A DNA stretch of 64,000 nucleotides, taken from contig NZ_WKJI01000002.1 in the NCBI RefSeq assembly GCF_009674685.1, positions 744,001-808,000 on the forward strand, in the 5' to 3' direction. Every line of letters starts with the position of its first letter. Position 1 is the first letter of the stretch. This DNA is from Pedobacter puniceum. Lineage in GTDB: Bacteria; Bacteroidota; Bacteroidia; Sphingobacteriales; Sphingobacteriaceae. A model generated the notes under the pieces. That model did not search any database. It worked only from the letters and a program-made list of their open reading frames with translations, and was not told where the DNA came from. A program made the translations under genes and the position numbers. Positions 44,465-53,422 of this stretch are shown here, one piece after another.

Positions 44465-44973
44465 TTTAAATACTTTTCTTTTAATACCCTAAAATGATGT
44501 TCTATATGGCCTGCCATAATAAATAATAAAGCACCAACACTTACTTCTCTTTCGCTTGCTACGCCTTTTTTCTTGTAATCTTCTTCTGTTAATGATTTGA
44601 AAAAATACAGGTTAGCCTGTCTCATAAGCAATAATTCATCTACCAAATCATTAAAAGAACGTTTACTTACATCAACATTTTGCATGTATAAATCCTGATC
44701 AAAACCCGGTAGTGGTGTAAAATCATTTCTTGAGAAACGCATTGCTCGGTAAGCCATCACCCTTTCTGTATCTATTAAATGGGCAACAACTTCTTTAACG
44801 GTCCATTTACCATCAGCGTAAGCGTAGTCATGCTTTTCTGCTGGTATTTCTGCCAAGAAATCATCAACCTCATTTAATTGGTTTTTTAGTTTTCTAAGGA
44901 TGTTTTGGCCTGATACTAATTTGATGTATCCTTCGTAATATGGAGCGTATTCGTTACTAAATGGTTGGTACAT
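44461..44973 (-). CDS. DinB family protein
   Basis: A 170-residue four-helix bundle protein with a likely metal site: His in VVAHLIDTERV and paired His in AGHIEHHFRVLKEKY. The DinB fold includes thiol-dependent transferases and mycothiol-type enzymes. The substrate is unknown. It overlaps the histidine kinase gene start side by 17 bp and the thioesterase gene by 4 bp, so the three are cotranscribed. Confidence 0.85.
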   Translation of the reverse strand: MYQPFSNEYAPYYEGYIKLVSGQNILRKLKNQLNEVDDFLAEIPAEKHDYAYADGKWTVKEVVAHLIDTERVMAYRAMRFSRNDFTPLPGFDQDLYMQNVDVSKRSFNDLVDELLLMRQANLYFFKSLTEEDYKKKGVASEREVSVGALLFIMAGHIEHHFRVLKEKYLK

Positions 44974-46153
44974 AATTTATGCTGCTTTTAAGTATAATTC
45001 TAAAGGTAGTGCCTTTACCCAGTTCAGATTCTTTTACAAAAACCTGTCCGCCGTGGTAGTTTTCTATCATTCTTTTAGTTAATGATAAGCCTAAGCCCCA
45101 GCCTCTCTTTCTAGTAGTAAAACCTGGTTGAAAAACGGTATCAAACTTTGAGCGTGGGATACCTTTACCTGTGTCTGTGATGTCTATAATAATTTGTTCT
45201 TTAACAATATTTTCTTTGATATTGACGCTGATGATTCCCTTCCCATCAATAGCGTTTACTGCGTTTTTTAGGATGTTTTCTATCACCCAATCAAACAAAG
45301 GAACGTTAATAAGAGCTTCTAACTGCTCGTCTCCGTTTACCTCAAAAGTAATTTTATCTGATACCCTAACTTTAAAATAATCAACAAAATCTTTAACAAC
45401 TTCATAAACAGAATGACTACTTAAGATAGGCTTAGAGCCGATCTTAGAAAATCTATCGGCCACAACCTCTAGTCTTTTCACATCATTTTCCATTTCTAAT
45501 ATTAAAGAATCATCGGCTTTAAATCTTTCTTTTAAAAGCTCTACCCAAGCCATTAAAGAAGATATAGGTGTGCCTAACTGATGCGCTGTTTCTTTTGCTA
45601 AACCAACCCAAACCTGGTTTTGTTCTGATTTTCTTGCCGAATTAAAGGCAAAGTATGCCAGCATCAGAAAAACTGCAATTAAACTGAGTTGGATATAAGG
45701 GAAAACTTTAAGCTGACTTAGCAAATCGCTATCCTTATAGTAAATGAGATTTTTTTTTCCATAAAACTCTACTGGAATAGGGTTGTGCTGATTTTTCATT
45801 TCCCGTAGCTCTTTTAGAAAATACTTTGGGTCGTATTTTTTATTACTTTCAATCTGAAAGTACGTTTTAGCAGTGTCTAAGCCTTGGTAGGTAATGATAG
45901 AATCTTTTTCGCTGGTTACAATTGCGGGCACAGGTAAACTATCCCTTATAGTGAAAAGGAAGTTCATCATCTCATCGTTATCGGTTTCAAACATCCGCTT
46001 AAGACTTTGCGCCCAAAGCTCGGCCCGGGTACGTTCTGATTTTGCAATATTTTGCACCAAAAAATCAGTATACCAAAGCGAAGAAACAGCAATAACTATT
46101 GCGAAAAAAAGTAGGAGATATTTCCAGCGACGTTTTCTTTCGTAAGGATTCAT
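44957..46153 (-). CDS. Membrane sensor histidine kinase
   Basis: A 398-residue kinase. Two membrane helices (about residues 10-30 and 150-170) flank a periplasmic domain of about 120 residues. The phosphoacceptor His is in AKETAHQLGTPISSLMAW, a variant H-box seen in Bacteroidota kinases. The ATPase domain has N box ENILKNAVNAIDGKG, G1 DTGKGIP and GWGLGLSLTKRMIENYHGG. No regulator gene is adjacent. Confidence 0.9.
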   Translation of the reverse strand: MNPYERKRRWKYLLLFFAIVIAVSSLWYTDFLVQNIAKSERTRAELWAQSLKRMFETDNDEMMNFLFTIRDSLPVPAIVTSEKDSIITYQGLDTAKTYFQIESNKKYDPKYFLKELREMKNQHNPIPVEFYGKKNLIYYKDSDLLSQLKVFPYIQLSLIAVFLMLAYFAFNSARKSEQNQVWVGLAKETAHQLGTPISSLMAWVELLKERFKADDSLILEMENDVKRLEVVADRFSKIGSKPILSSHSVYEVVKDFVDYFKVRVSDKITFEVNGDEQLEALINVPLFDWVIENILKNAVNAIDGKGIISVNIKENIVKEQIIIDITDTGKGIPRSKFDTVFQPGFTTRKRGWGLGLSLTKRMIENYHGGQVFVKESELGKGTTFRIILKSSINYVPTI

Positions 46154-46219
46154 ATTTATACCAAATTACAAAAACGCCTCAAAATTGGTTCTCTTATTTA
46201 GCAAAAAGATTTGTTATGA

Positions 46220-46244
46220 AAAAAGCGCCTTAAGAGCGCTTTTT
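46220..46244 (-). terminator. Terminator at the end of the rhodanese operon
   Basis: AAAAAGCGC (46220-46228) pairs with GCGCTTTTT (46236-46244) across a 7-nt loop. On the minus strand it ends in a T run and overlaps the stop codon of the small membrane protein gene. Confidence 0.75.
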
Positions 46245-46460
46245 AGGGTTTTTATTTTTTAGCTTTTCTTCTGCCTTTAGTTTCATTTCTTCCCGCACCT
46301 GCTTCATCAACTTAATTTTATAATACAAACTTAAGCCAAATGCTGCTAATAGAAGTATGGGTAAGAAATAATTACCAGCCTTAAAAGCCATTACAGCTCC
46401 TATGGCAGAGCAAATAATGATTAAGTTTAAAATAACGTTAAATAATACCTTTTTAAACAT
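46230..46460 (-). CDS. Small two-helix membrane protein
   Basis: A 76-residue protein with two hydrophobic helices (about residues 5-25 and 30-48) and a highly basic cytoplasmic tail (KLKAEEKLKNKNPKKRS). It starts 2 bp after the rhodanese gene, so they form an operon. I recall similar Pedobacter proteins under the name DUF6358, but function is unknown. Confidence 0.65.
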   Translation of the reverse strand: MFKKVLFNVILNLIIICSAIGAVMAFKAGNYFLPILLLAAFGLSLYYKIKLMKQVREEMKLKAEEKLKNKNPKKRS

Positions 46461-46462
46461 GA

Positions 46463-46777
46463 TTAATATACTTTCATGCCAGGTTCAATTTCTGCAGCCC
46501 ACGCTAAAATACCACCTTTTAAATTGTAAAGATTGGTATAACCTAGGTTTTGCAATTGGTTTAAAGCAGCAGCACTTCTGGCACCACTACGGCATTGCAT
46601 AACTACAGGAATATCTTTTGATATTTTATCTGCCTCTAGTAAAACACTAGCAAGCGGAATATTTTCTCCCTCTATGTTAGACATTTCATATTCAAAAGGC
46701 TCACGAACATCTATTAATTGAAATTCTTTGCCTTCATCTTTCCATTTTTTTAGCTCTGCTACTGTTATCTCGTTCAT
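46463..46777 (-). CDS. Rhodanese-like domain protein
   Basis: A 104-residue single rhodanese domain. The active-site Cys is in VVMQCRSGARSAAAL, and LIDVREPFEYEMSNIEG is the family start. It carries sulfane sulfur, with an unknown acceptor. The ATG at 46777 (MNEITVAEL) is preferred to the TTG at 46801 that would add eight residues. Confidence 0.88.
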   Translation of the reverse strand: MNEITVAELKKWKDEGKEFQLIDVREPFEYEMSNIEGENIPLASVLLEADKISKDIPVVMQCRSGARSAAALNQLQNLGYTNLYNLKGGILAWAAEIEPGMKVY

Positions 46778-46865
46778 AATAAAATACTTTATGCTTATCA
46801 AAAATAGTAAAAATAGCAGGTTTTAAAACTTAATAATTAAAGTTTACCATTTATCAACTATATAC

Positions 46866-46895
46866 TGTAACATGCCTATACCTAAATAAGTCTTA
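46866..46895 (+). promoter_or_regulatory. Predicted ECF promoter of the DUF4407 gene
   Basis: TGTAAC (46866-46871), 17 bp, AGTCTTA (46889-46895), 75 bp before the ATG at 46971. It is the fourth copy of the same two-box element with the same spacing. Confidence 0.75.
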
Positions 46896-46970
46896 TAAGC
46901 GTTTATAGCTTGTTTATTTTGAGCATAAATTTTGCTGTAAGAGAAAAACATTTTTATTGAAAATTATAAG

Positions 46971-48083
46971 ATGAAAAAAATAACCGATTTCTTTTGGTTT
47001 TGCTCTGGCGCACACATAGAAACACTTAAAAAATATCCTACAGAACATAATAAATATGTTGGTATTGGTGCAACCATATTCTTTACCGCCTTATTTGCTT
47101 CTTTATCTGGTGGTTATGCTATGTATTTTGTTTTTTCTGGGAGTAATGCCGCTGTTTTATTTGCGATGTTATTTGGTATAATTTGGGGCTTAGCCATTTT
47201 TAATATGGACCGCTATATTGTTGCCAGTATTAAGAAGACAGGTGGTTCTAACCAGCAAATTTATCAGGCTTTACCTAGGATATTATTAGCCATCATGATT
47301 GGTATTGTGATATCAAGACCTTTAGAACTGAAAATTTTTGATAAAGAAATTAGGCAAAAGCTAAAAACTAGCTATTTAAACGGACAACGTTCTAAAATAG
47401 ATACTTTAAATAGAGCCTTCTCTGATAAATATAGTATTGAGCTTGCAAAGTTTGAGGAATTAAAATCAGAGAAAGATTCTTTAGAGAAAGATATCAATCG
47501 TTCTAGATATATTTTAAATCAAGAGGTTTTTGGCGATAAAACCAACCAAACCAGCGGTGTAACCGGATTTGGTACTTACGCCAAGCAAAAACAAGCTGTA
47601 ATAGACCAAAAAGAAGCCCGTTTAATACAAGTAAGAAATGATATACAGCGTATAGACGATATTATTAACCGGCGTAAAGAAATGGAGGGCTTAAATAGCA
47701 CTTTACTTTTTAACGAAAAACAACTGGATAGTTTAGCTAATGTTGCCGGCTTTGCGGACAGGAATTATGCTCTTGGACAGCTTTCTTTTAACCCTGATGG
47801 CAGCAGAGATGTGGATACTTATTTGGCGATATCTTTTATATCTTTCCTGTTTGTACTTTTAGAATGTTTACCTGTTTTTGTTAAGCTAATGTCTGACAAA
47901 GGCCCTTACGATGTTGCCCTACAAAACATAGAAAGCGTAGCTATTCACAACAGCGAAAAGGAAAAAGACCACGAAATTATAGTTACCGATAATACTTTAG
48001 ATACTTTAAACAATGCCGAAATAGACAAAAAGAAAATTTTGATAGAACGAAGGGTTAAGAAGGATTTAGAAGATTTTAGCTAA
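46971..48083 (+). CDS. DUF4407 membrane protein
   Basis: A 370-residue protein. Four membrane helices (about residues 34-52, 58-78, 97-112 and 282-302) enclose a long soluble helical region (residues 120-260) rich in Lys, Glu and Ser that is probably coiled coil. NMDRYIVASIKK after helix two is typical of DUF4407. The C-terminal tail is charged. Function is unknown; its promoter points to the ECF regulon at 42916-43617. Confidence 0.85.
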   Translation: MKKITDFFWFCSGAHIETLKKYPTEHNKYVGIGATIFFTALFASLSGGYAMYFVFSGSNAAVLFAMLFGIIWGLAIFNMDRYIVASIKKTGGSNQQIYQALPRILLAIMIGIVISRPLELKIFDKEIRQKLKTSYLNGQRSKIDTLNRAFSDKYSIELAKFEELKSEKDSLEKDINRSRYILNQEVFGDKTNQTSGVTGFGTYAKQKQAVIDQKEARLIQVRNDIQRIDDIINRRKEMEGLNSTLLFNEKQLDSLANVAGFADRNYALGQLSFNPDGSRDVDTYLAISFISFLFVLLECLPVFVKLMSDKGPYDVALQNIESVAIHNSEKEKDHEIIVTDNTLDTLNNAEIDKKKILIERRVKKDLEDFS

Positions 48084-48086
48084 AAG

Positions 48087-48116
48087 AAAAAGGAGAACCG
48101 TTTAGTTCTCCTTTTT
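48087..48116. terminator. Bidirectional terminator between DUF4407 gene and aspS
   Basis: AAAAAGGAGAAC (48087-48098) pairs perfectly with GTTCTCCTTTTT (48105-48116) across a 6-nt loop; A and T runs on the two sides allow use on both strands. Confidence 0.92.
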
Positions 48117-48122
48117 TATGTT

Positions 48123-49871
48123 TTATACTGTTGTTTTGATATGTAATTCTACCTTTTGTTTATCATCTATGGTAGAAGGAGAATCTATCATGACATCTCT
48201 TCCCGAGTTATTTTTAGGGAATGCAATAACATCACGTATAGTGTCTAAACCAGCGAAGATGGATACCAATCTATCAAAACCGAAAGCAATACCACCATGC
48301 GGAGGTGCACCATATTCAAAGGCTTCCATTAAGAAACCAAATTGTTTTTGAGCTTCTTCTGGGCTAAATCCTAAATGCTTAAACATGAGTGATTGTAATT
48401 CTCTATCGTGTATACGGATAGAACCGCCGCCAATTTCGGTACCATTAATTACTAAATCGTAAGCATTGGCTCTAACCGCTGCTGGGTCTGTATCTAGTTT
48501 AGATATATCATCTGGTTTTGGTGATGTAAAAGGATGGTGCATAGCGTGGTAACGCTCTGTTTCTTCGTCCCACTCTAATAAAGGAAAATCTAATACCCAA
48601 AGTGGTGCAAATTTATTTTTATCTCTTAAACCTAAGCGGTTACCCATCTCTAAACGTAACTCGTTTAACTGTTTACGTACTTTATCCGGGTTTTCTCCTG
48701 CCAGAATTAATACTAAATCGCCAGGCTCTGTAGCAAATGCAGCTGCCCATTTTTGTAGTTCTTCCTCGTTAAAGAATTTATCTACTGATGATTTTAAGGT
48801 ACCATCCTCGTTATGGCGCATGTAAATTAAACCTGTAGCACCAATTTGCGGACGTTTAACAAAGTCTGTTAGTTCATCTATTTGCTTACGCGTATAAGAA
48901 GCACAACCTTTTGCATTGATACCAACAACTAAACCAGCGTTATCAAAAACAGGGAAACTTTTTCCTTTTACAAAATCTGTAGCTTCTACAAATTGCATCC
49001 CAAAACGGGTATCTGGCTTATCAGAACCATATAAACGCATAGCATCATCATAAGACATTCTTGGGAAATCTTGAATATCCAGATTTTTTACGTTTTTAAA
49101 CATGTGGCGCACCAAGCCTTCAAATAAGTTTAGGATATCTTCTTGCTCGATAAATGCCATTTCACAGTCTATTTGGGTAAACTCCGGCTGTCTATCGGCT
49201 CTTAAATCCTCATCTCTAAAACATTTTACAATTTGAAAATACCTATCAAAACCAGAAACCATTAACAATTGCTTAAAGGTTTGTGGAGATTGTGGCAAAG
49301 CATAAAACTCACCCGGGTTCATACGACTTGGTACCACAAAATCTCTAGCACCTTCTGGTGTAGATTTTATTAAAACAGGTGTTTCTACCTCTAAAAAGTT
49401 TTGTGCATCTAAATATTTTCTGATTTCCTGAGCCATTTTATGACGCAGCACTAGGTTATTACGTACCGGATTTCTTCTTAAATCAAGGTAACGGTATTTC
49501 ATTCTTAGCTCGTCTCCACCATCGGTTTCATCTTCTATCATGAAAGGAGGGAGTTTTGCAGCGTTTAAAATTTCTAACTCAGAAACTTTAATTTCAATAT
49601 CTCCGGTGGCTATTTTAGGATTTTTATTGGTTCTTTCTATAACCGTACCGCTTACTTTTATCACAAACTCTCTTCCTAATTCGCGGGCTTTTGCTCTCAT
49701 TTCGGCATTATCATCAGCATTAAAAACCAATTGGGTAATACCGTATCTATCTCTAACATCAATAAAAGTCATGCCTCCTAAGTCTCTGGATTTTTGTACC
49801 CAACCACTTAACACAACCTGAGTTCCCAAATCGGCAATCGTTAATTCGCCACACGTATGAGTTCTATGCAT
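48123..49871 (-). CDS. aspS: Aspartyl-tRNA synthetase
   Basis: A 582-residue class IIb synthetase that charges tRNA-Asp. An N-terminal anticodon-binding OB domain (residues 1-110) is followed by motif 2 ([18 protein letters not shown]) and motif 3 ([16 protein letters not shown]), with the bacterial insertion domain between. The length fits bacterial AspRS. It is transcribed alone. Confidence 0.97.
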   Translation of the reverse strand: MHRTHTCGELTIADLGTQVVLSGWVQKSRDLGGMTFIDVRDRYGITQLVFNADDNAEMRAKARELGREFVIKVSGTVIERTNKNPKIATGDIEIKVSELEILNAAKLPPFMIEDETDGGDELRMKYRYLDLRRNPVRNNLVLRHKMAQEIRKYLDAQNFLEVETPVLIKSTPEGARDFVVPSRMNPGEFYALPQSPQTFKQLLMVSGFDRYFQIVKCFRDEDLRADRQPEFTQIDCEMAFIEQEDILNLFEGLVRHMFKNVKNLDIQDFPRMSYDDAMRLYGSDKPDTRFGMQFVEATDFVKGKSFPVFDNAGLVVGINAKGCASYTRKQIDELTDFVKRPQIGATGLIYMRHNEDGTLKSSVDKFFNEEELQKWAAAFATEPGDLVLILAGENPDKVRKQLNELRLEMGNRLGLRDKNKFAPLWVLDFPLLEWDEETERYHAMHHPFTSPKPDDISKLDTDPAAVRANAYDLVINGTEIGGGSIRIHDRELQSLMFKHLGFSPEEAQKQFGFLMEAFEYGAPPHGGIAFGFDRLVSIFAGLDTIRDVIAFPKNNSGRDVMIDSPSTIDDKQKVELHIKTTV

Positions 49872-50041
49872 TTTCTTTGATTTATTTTAATGTAGGACAC
49901 GAAGATAAAAAATCTTATTAAAGTGTTTGCGTATTAGAGCTTCTTAAGTTAAAATATAAGAGTTTAAGGAGGTTTTTTAGCTGCATGGCGTTCCGAAGAA
50001 TTTGAAGCCCCTCTTGCTACTGCATTAAAATCTTGATAGAT

Positions 50042-50173
50042 ATGAATTTATCCCCTCAATGGGTTTATGAATTCAATTTAAAAAATATACACGCTGTACA
50101 CTGGTCTAATGTTGGAAAATTTGATGCTCAAGATGTAGAATTGATAAAGTGGGCCAGGATTAATGATTTATAA
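50042..50173 (+). pseudogene. Truncated DUF5615-like PIN toxin remnant
   Basis: A 43-codon frame, MNLSPQWVYEFNLKNIHAVHWS..., matches the start of DUF5615 PIN-like toxins (DMNLSPRWV...AVHWSEVG as I recall the family). The expected first Asp-containing strand and the THDLDFG core with catalytic residues are missing, and the frame ends at the hpt gene. Just upstream (49958-50038) another short frame ending ATALKS could be the tail of a lost antitoxin, but I cannot identify it. The rest of 49872-50041 shows nothing. Confidence 0.55.
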
Positions 50174-50713
50174 CTCACTACACAACCTGTAAATATCCTT
50201 CGTGTTTCTTCCTAGTCCTTTATAATCTAAACCATAACCTACCACAAAGTCGTTAGCTATTTCAAAGCCAATGTATGCTATCTCATCAATTTTAACTTGT
50301 AAAGCATCGGGCTTTAACAACAAACTGGCAACTTTAATGCTTGCCGGATTTTTGGTTTTAAACTTTTCTATCAAATAATTTAAGGTTCTTCCGGTATCAA
50401 TAATATCTTCTACAATAATGATATCTCTATTTTCTATATCGATACTTAATGGATACTCTTCTATAATATTACCTGAAGATTGTGTTTCGCCATGGTAAGA
50501 TGAAACCTTCACAAAAGCCATCTCACAACTGATGTTGATTTCTTTCATCAAATCTGCCATGAATAAAAAGCTACCATTTAAAACCCCAATAAAAATAGGC
50601 ACCTTCTCTTCATAATCAACATTCATTTGTATACCTAATAAGCGTACACGCTTTTCTATCATATTGGCATCTATAAAAGGCTCGAAGGTTTTATCGTCTA
50701 TGGTTAAATTCAT
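50168..50713 (-). CDS. hpt: Hypoxanthine phosphoribosyltransferase
   Basis: A 181-residue purine salvage enzyme that joins hypoxanthine or guanine to PRPP. The PRPP-binding motif DIIIVEDIIDTGRTLNYLIE is clear (about residues 93-112), and FVVGYGLDYKGLGRN closes the active site. The stop overlaps the decayed toxin frame by 6 bp. Divergent from the MaoC-type gene. Confidence 0.95.
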   Translation of the reverse strand: MNLTIDDKTFEPFIDANMIEKRVRLLGIQMNVDYEEKVPIFIGVLNGSFLFMADLMKEINISCEMAFVKVSSYHGETQSSGNIIEEYPLSIDIENRDIIIVEDIIDTGRTLNYLIEKFKTKNPASIKVASLLLKPDALQVKIDEIAYIGFEIANDFVVGYGLDYKGLGRNTKDIYRLCSEL

Positions 50714-50832
50714 GATGTGGCTTGTTTCAACAAATTTAATTTTAAAAAAGCATTTATTATTGTTTTATAATTCATCTGTTAGATTTTATATAATCTGTAT
50801 ATTCAAATTTTATTTATCTAAAATATTATACC

Positions 50833-51291
50833 ATGTTAGTAATTAAGAGCCACGACGAGTTTGCGTCTCATTTAGGAAAAGAACTAGGTTTTTCTGATTA
50901 TCATACCATCACCCAAGAGCAAATAAACTTATTCTCTGATGCTACTTTAGACCATCAATGGATACATACCGATACAGAAAGAGCAAAAACAGAAAGTCCG
51001 TTTAAGGCAACAATTGCCCATGGTTATCTTACTTTATCTTTAATACCATACTTATGGAAACAAATTGTTGATATCCAAAATCTAAAAATGGAAATCAATT
51101 ACGGGATAGAAAAATTGCGTTTTGCACAAGCGGTAACTGTAAATAGCGAAGTAAGATTGGCTGTTAAATTAGTTGATATTGCTAATTTACGCGGTGTAAC
51201 CAAAGCAACAATTGGTATAGAACTAGAAGTTAAAGATCAAAAAAAACCTGCTTTTAGTGGTGAGGCAGTTTTCTTATACCATTTCATATAG
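50833..51291 (+). CDS. MaoC-like hydratase/dehydratase
   Basis: A 152-residue hotdog-fold protein. The hydratase 2 motif is in DATLDHQWIHTDTERAK (catalytic Asp and His) followed by FKATIAHGYLTLSLIP. It should hydrate an enoyl-CoA or a related thioester; the substrate is not indicated by the neighbours. Confidence 0.88.
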   Translation: MLVIKSHDEFASHLGKELGFSDYHTITQEQINLFSDATLDHQWIHTDTERAKTESPFKATIAHGYLTLSLIPYLWKQIVDIQNLKMEINYGIEKLRFAQAVTVNSEVRLAVKLVDIANLRGVTKATIGIELEVKDQKKPAFSGEAVFLYHFI

Positions 51292-51342
51292 TTTATTGGC
51301 ATCAATTTAGCCAAGCATTCATATCTACTAAATTAATGAGAT

Positions 51343-51579
51343 ATGAAAAGCAATTTTTTTAAATTGGTAATGGGCTTTGCAGTGATTGGAGCCATAGCTA
51401 CAGGATGTAGCTCTACCAAAGATTCTACAAACACTACTGATTCTACAGGTACTACAGACCAATCTGGTACTGGCGGAATGAACGGAACTGGTACAACAAC
51501 TGACACTACTTCAACTACAACACCAAATGGAGGTAGCGGCGGAGGCGGTACAACAACAACCCCTCCACAATCTAATTAA
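51343..51579 (+). CDS. Small Thr/Gly/Ser-rich lipoprotein
   Basis: A 78-residue protein with a lipobox (GAIATGC, Cys22). The mature part is almost entirely Thr, Ser, Gly, Asp and Asn (for example TGTTDQSGTGGMNGTG) with no hydrophobic core, so it is likely unfolded at the outer surface or periplasm. Function is unknown. A strong terminator follows, so it is monocistronic. Confidence 0.75.
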   Translation: MKSNFFKLVMGFAVIGAIATGCSSTKDSTNTTDSTGTTDQSGTGGMNGTGTTTDTTSTTTPNGGSGGGGTTTTPPQSN

Positions 51580-51585
51580 GAGATA

Positions 51586-51616
51586 AAAACAGCATTTGAA
51601 ATTCAAATGCTGTTTT
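51586..51616 (+). terminator. Terminator after the small lipoprotein gene
   Basis: AAAACAGCATTTGA (51586-51599) pairs perfectly with TCAAATGCTGTTTT (51603-51616) over a 3-nt loop and a T run continues. Confidence 0.93.
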
Positions 51617-51665
51617 TATTTAAAAATTAATTGCTCTATTTATTAATTATCTTTGCGGTTCTTTT

Positions 51666-52901
51666 ATGGATCACGAAGTTTACAGATTAAGAAACGGCAT
51701 TAGGATATTATTTAAACCAACAGTTTCGCCTATTGGGCATTGTTGTTTAATTATTAATGCTGGAGCAAGAGATGAAGAAGAAGGTAAACCAGGCCTAGCG
51801 CATTTTATTGAGCATTTACTATTTAAAGGCACTAAAAAACGTAATACTAATCAGATTTTAAATCGTTTAGAAGTTGTGGGAGCAGATTTAAACGCCTATA
51901 CAACTAAAGAATATACTTGCTTACATGCATCCTTTTTACATGAACATTTAGAGCGCTCTGTAGACTTATTACAAGATATTGCCTTTTTCTCTATGTTTCC
52001 GGAAATAGAAATGGAAAAAGAAAAAGGGGTTATTATTGATGAAATATTAAGTTATGAAGACCAGCCAGAAGAGGCTATAAATGATGATTTTGAGAGTTTA
52101 TTATTTAAAGGAAATCCGCTTGGCGAAAATATTTTAGGAACTAAAGATTCTGTATCCGCATTTAAAAAATCAGATATTTTAAATTTTATAGCTAGAACCT
52201 ATAATACGCATGAAATAGTTTTTGCCGTTAGCGGAAATTACAAAGCAACTAAGATTTGGGCTTTATGCGATAAATATTTCGGTATCATCCCAGAAAACAG
52301 AAAAGAAAAACAGCGTTTAAAACCAATTCCAAATCCTAAACAAGAGCTTATTATTGCTAAACCTATTAACCAAGCGCATTGTATTTTAGGTAGTCATGCT
52401 TATTCTTTTCATGATGATAAAAAACATGGTTTATTACTGTTAAATAATCTTCTTGGCGGTAACGGGATGAGTTCGAGGTTGAATTTAGAAATAAGAGAAA
52501 AGTACGGCATTGCTTATACTATTGAGTCTAATTACACCGCTTTTAGTGATTCTGGTATTTTCTCAATTTATTTTGGTACCGATGAAGAAAAGGTAAATAA
52601 AGCTTTAAAACTTGTACATAAAGAACTAAAGAAACTAAGAGAACAAAAATTAGGTGTAGTACAATTACAACAAGCTAAGCAAAAATTTATTGGTCAAATT
52701 GCTTTAGGAGAAGAAAACCGTATGGGCGTTTTAATCTCTATGGCAAAAAGTTTAATAGATTTTAATAGGGTAGATTCTTTAGAAGAGGTATTTGCTAAAT
52801 TAAATGCCGTTAGTGCATCAGAAATTTTAGAAATTGCTAATGAAGTTTTTAACCCCAATTTATTAAACCTTTTGATGTTTAAACCAGAGGAAGAAAATTA
52901 G
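51666..52901 (+). CDS. M16 family zinc peptidase
   Basis: A 411-residue processing-peptidase-like protein. The inverted zinc motif HXXEH is in AHFIEHLLFKGT (about residues 46-57), with the second ligand Glu in EKGVIIDEILSYED. The domain pair typical of M16B is present (ILNNLLGGNGMSSRLNLEI in the second). No signal peptide is seen, so it acts in the cytoplasm. Substrate unknown. Confidence 0.92.
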   Translation: MDHEVYRLRNGIRILFKPTVSPIGHCCLIINAGARDEEEGKPGLAHFIEHLLFKGTKKRNTNQILNRLEVVGADLNAYTTKEYTCLHASFLHEHLERSVDLLQDIAFFSMFPEIEMEKEKGVIIDEILSYEDQPEEAINDDFESLLFKGNPLGENILGTKDSVSAFKKSDILNFIARTYNTHEIVFAVSGNYKATKIWALCDKYFGIIPENRKEKQRLKPIPNPKQELIIAKPINQAHCILGSHAYSFHDDKKHGLLLLNNLLGGNGMSSRLNLEIREKYGIAYTIESNYTAFSDSGIFSIYFGTDEEKVNKALKLVHKELKKLREQKLGVVQLQQAKQKFIGQIALGEENRMGVLISMAKSLIDFNRVDSLEEVFAKLNAVSASEILEIANEVFNPNLLNLLMFKPEEEN

Positions 52902-53422
52902 TACAAGAAGTTTTTATTCTCCCAAGCAAAAACATAGCTATCCTCAAAAGAGCCATCTATATTTCTTGTTTTTTGATGTAATATACCCTCATGCTTAAAA
53001 CCTAGTTTTTGATAAATTTTTAAGGCTTTTTTGTTAGATGCTCTTGATTCTAGCTCTACTCTTTTAACATCAGGACGGTGCTTTTCTATCTCACTTAAAA
53101 ACCTTTGAAAAAGTTCAGTTCCTAATCCCTGTTGTTGATAATCCGGATGTATCAAAATGGTTAAATGGGTTAAAACATGATCAAATATTCCTATACCATA
53201 TTTATGAGCATGAATTGCAGCAATAACTTTTTCTGTTGTTCTTTCTTCGCCTAAAAATAATAAACCTTCTTTTTTAATGATATTGTTAAAAACATCATCA
53301 ATAAAAAGGATATCAATTTCTTCTGGCGCTCTTGCAATGCCATTAGGGTTTTTAGAAACATCCAGATACAAATTAAAAAGTGCTTCTTTATCTGCTAAAG
53401 AACCTTTTCTAATAAACATCAT
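52898..53422 (-). CDS. GNAT family N-acetyltransferase
   Basis: A 174-residue acetyltransferase. The acetyl-CoA site is in LTILIHPDYQQQGLGTELFQ (Q-x-x-G-x-G/A type), followed by NKKALKIYQKLGFKHEG. Acceptor unknown. Its start overlaps the thiL stop by one base, so they are cotranscribed; its end overlaps the convergent peptidase by 4 bp. Confidence 0.9.
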   Translation of the reverse strand: MMFIRKGSLADKEALFNLYLDVSKNPNGIARAPEEIDILFIDDVFNNIIKKEGLLFLGEERTTEKVIAAIHAHKYGIGIFDHVLTHLTILIHPDYQQQGLGTELFQRFLSEIEKHRPDVKRVELESRASNKKALKIYQKLGFKHEGILHQKTRNIDGSFEDSYVFAWENKNFLY

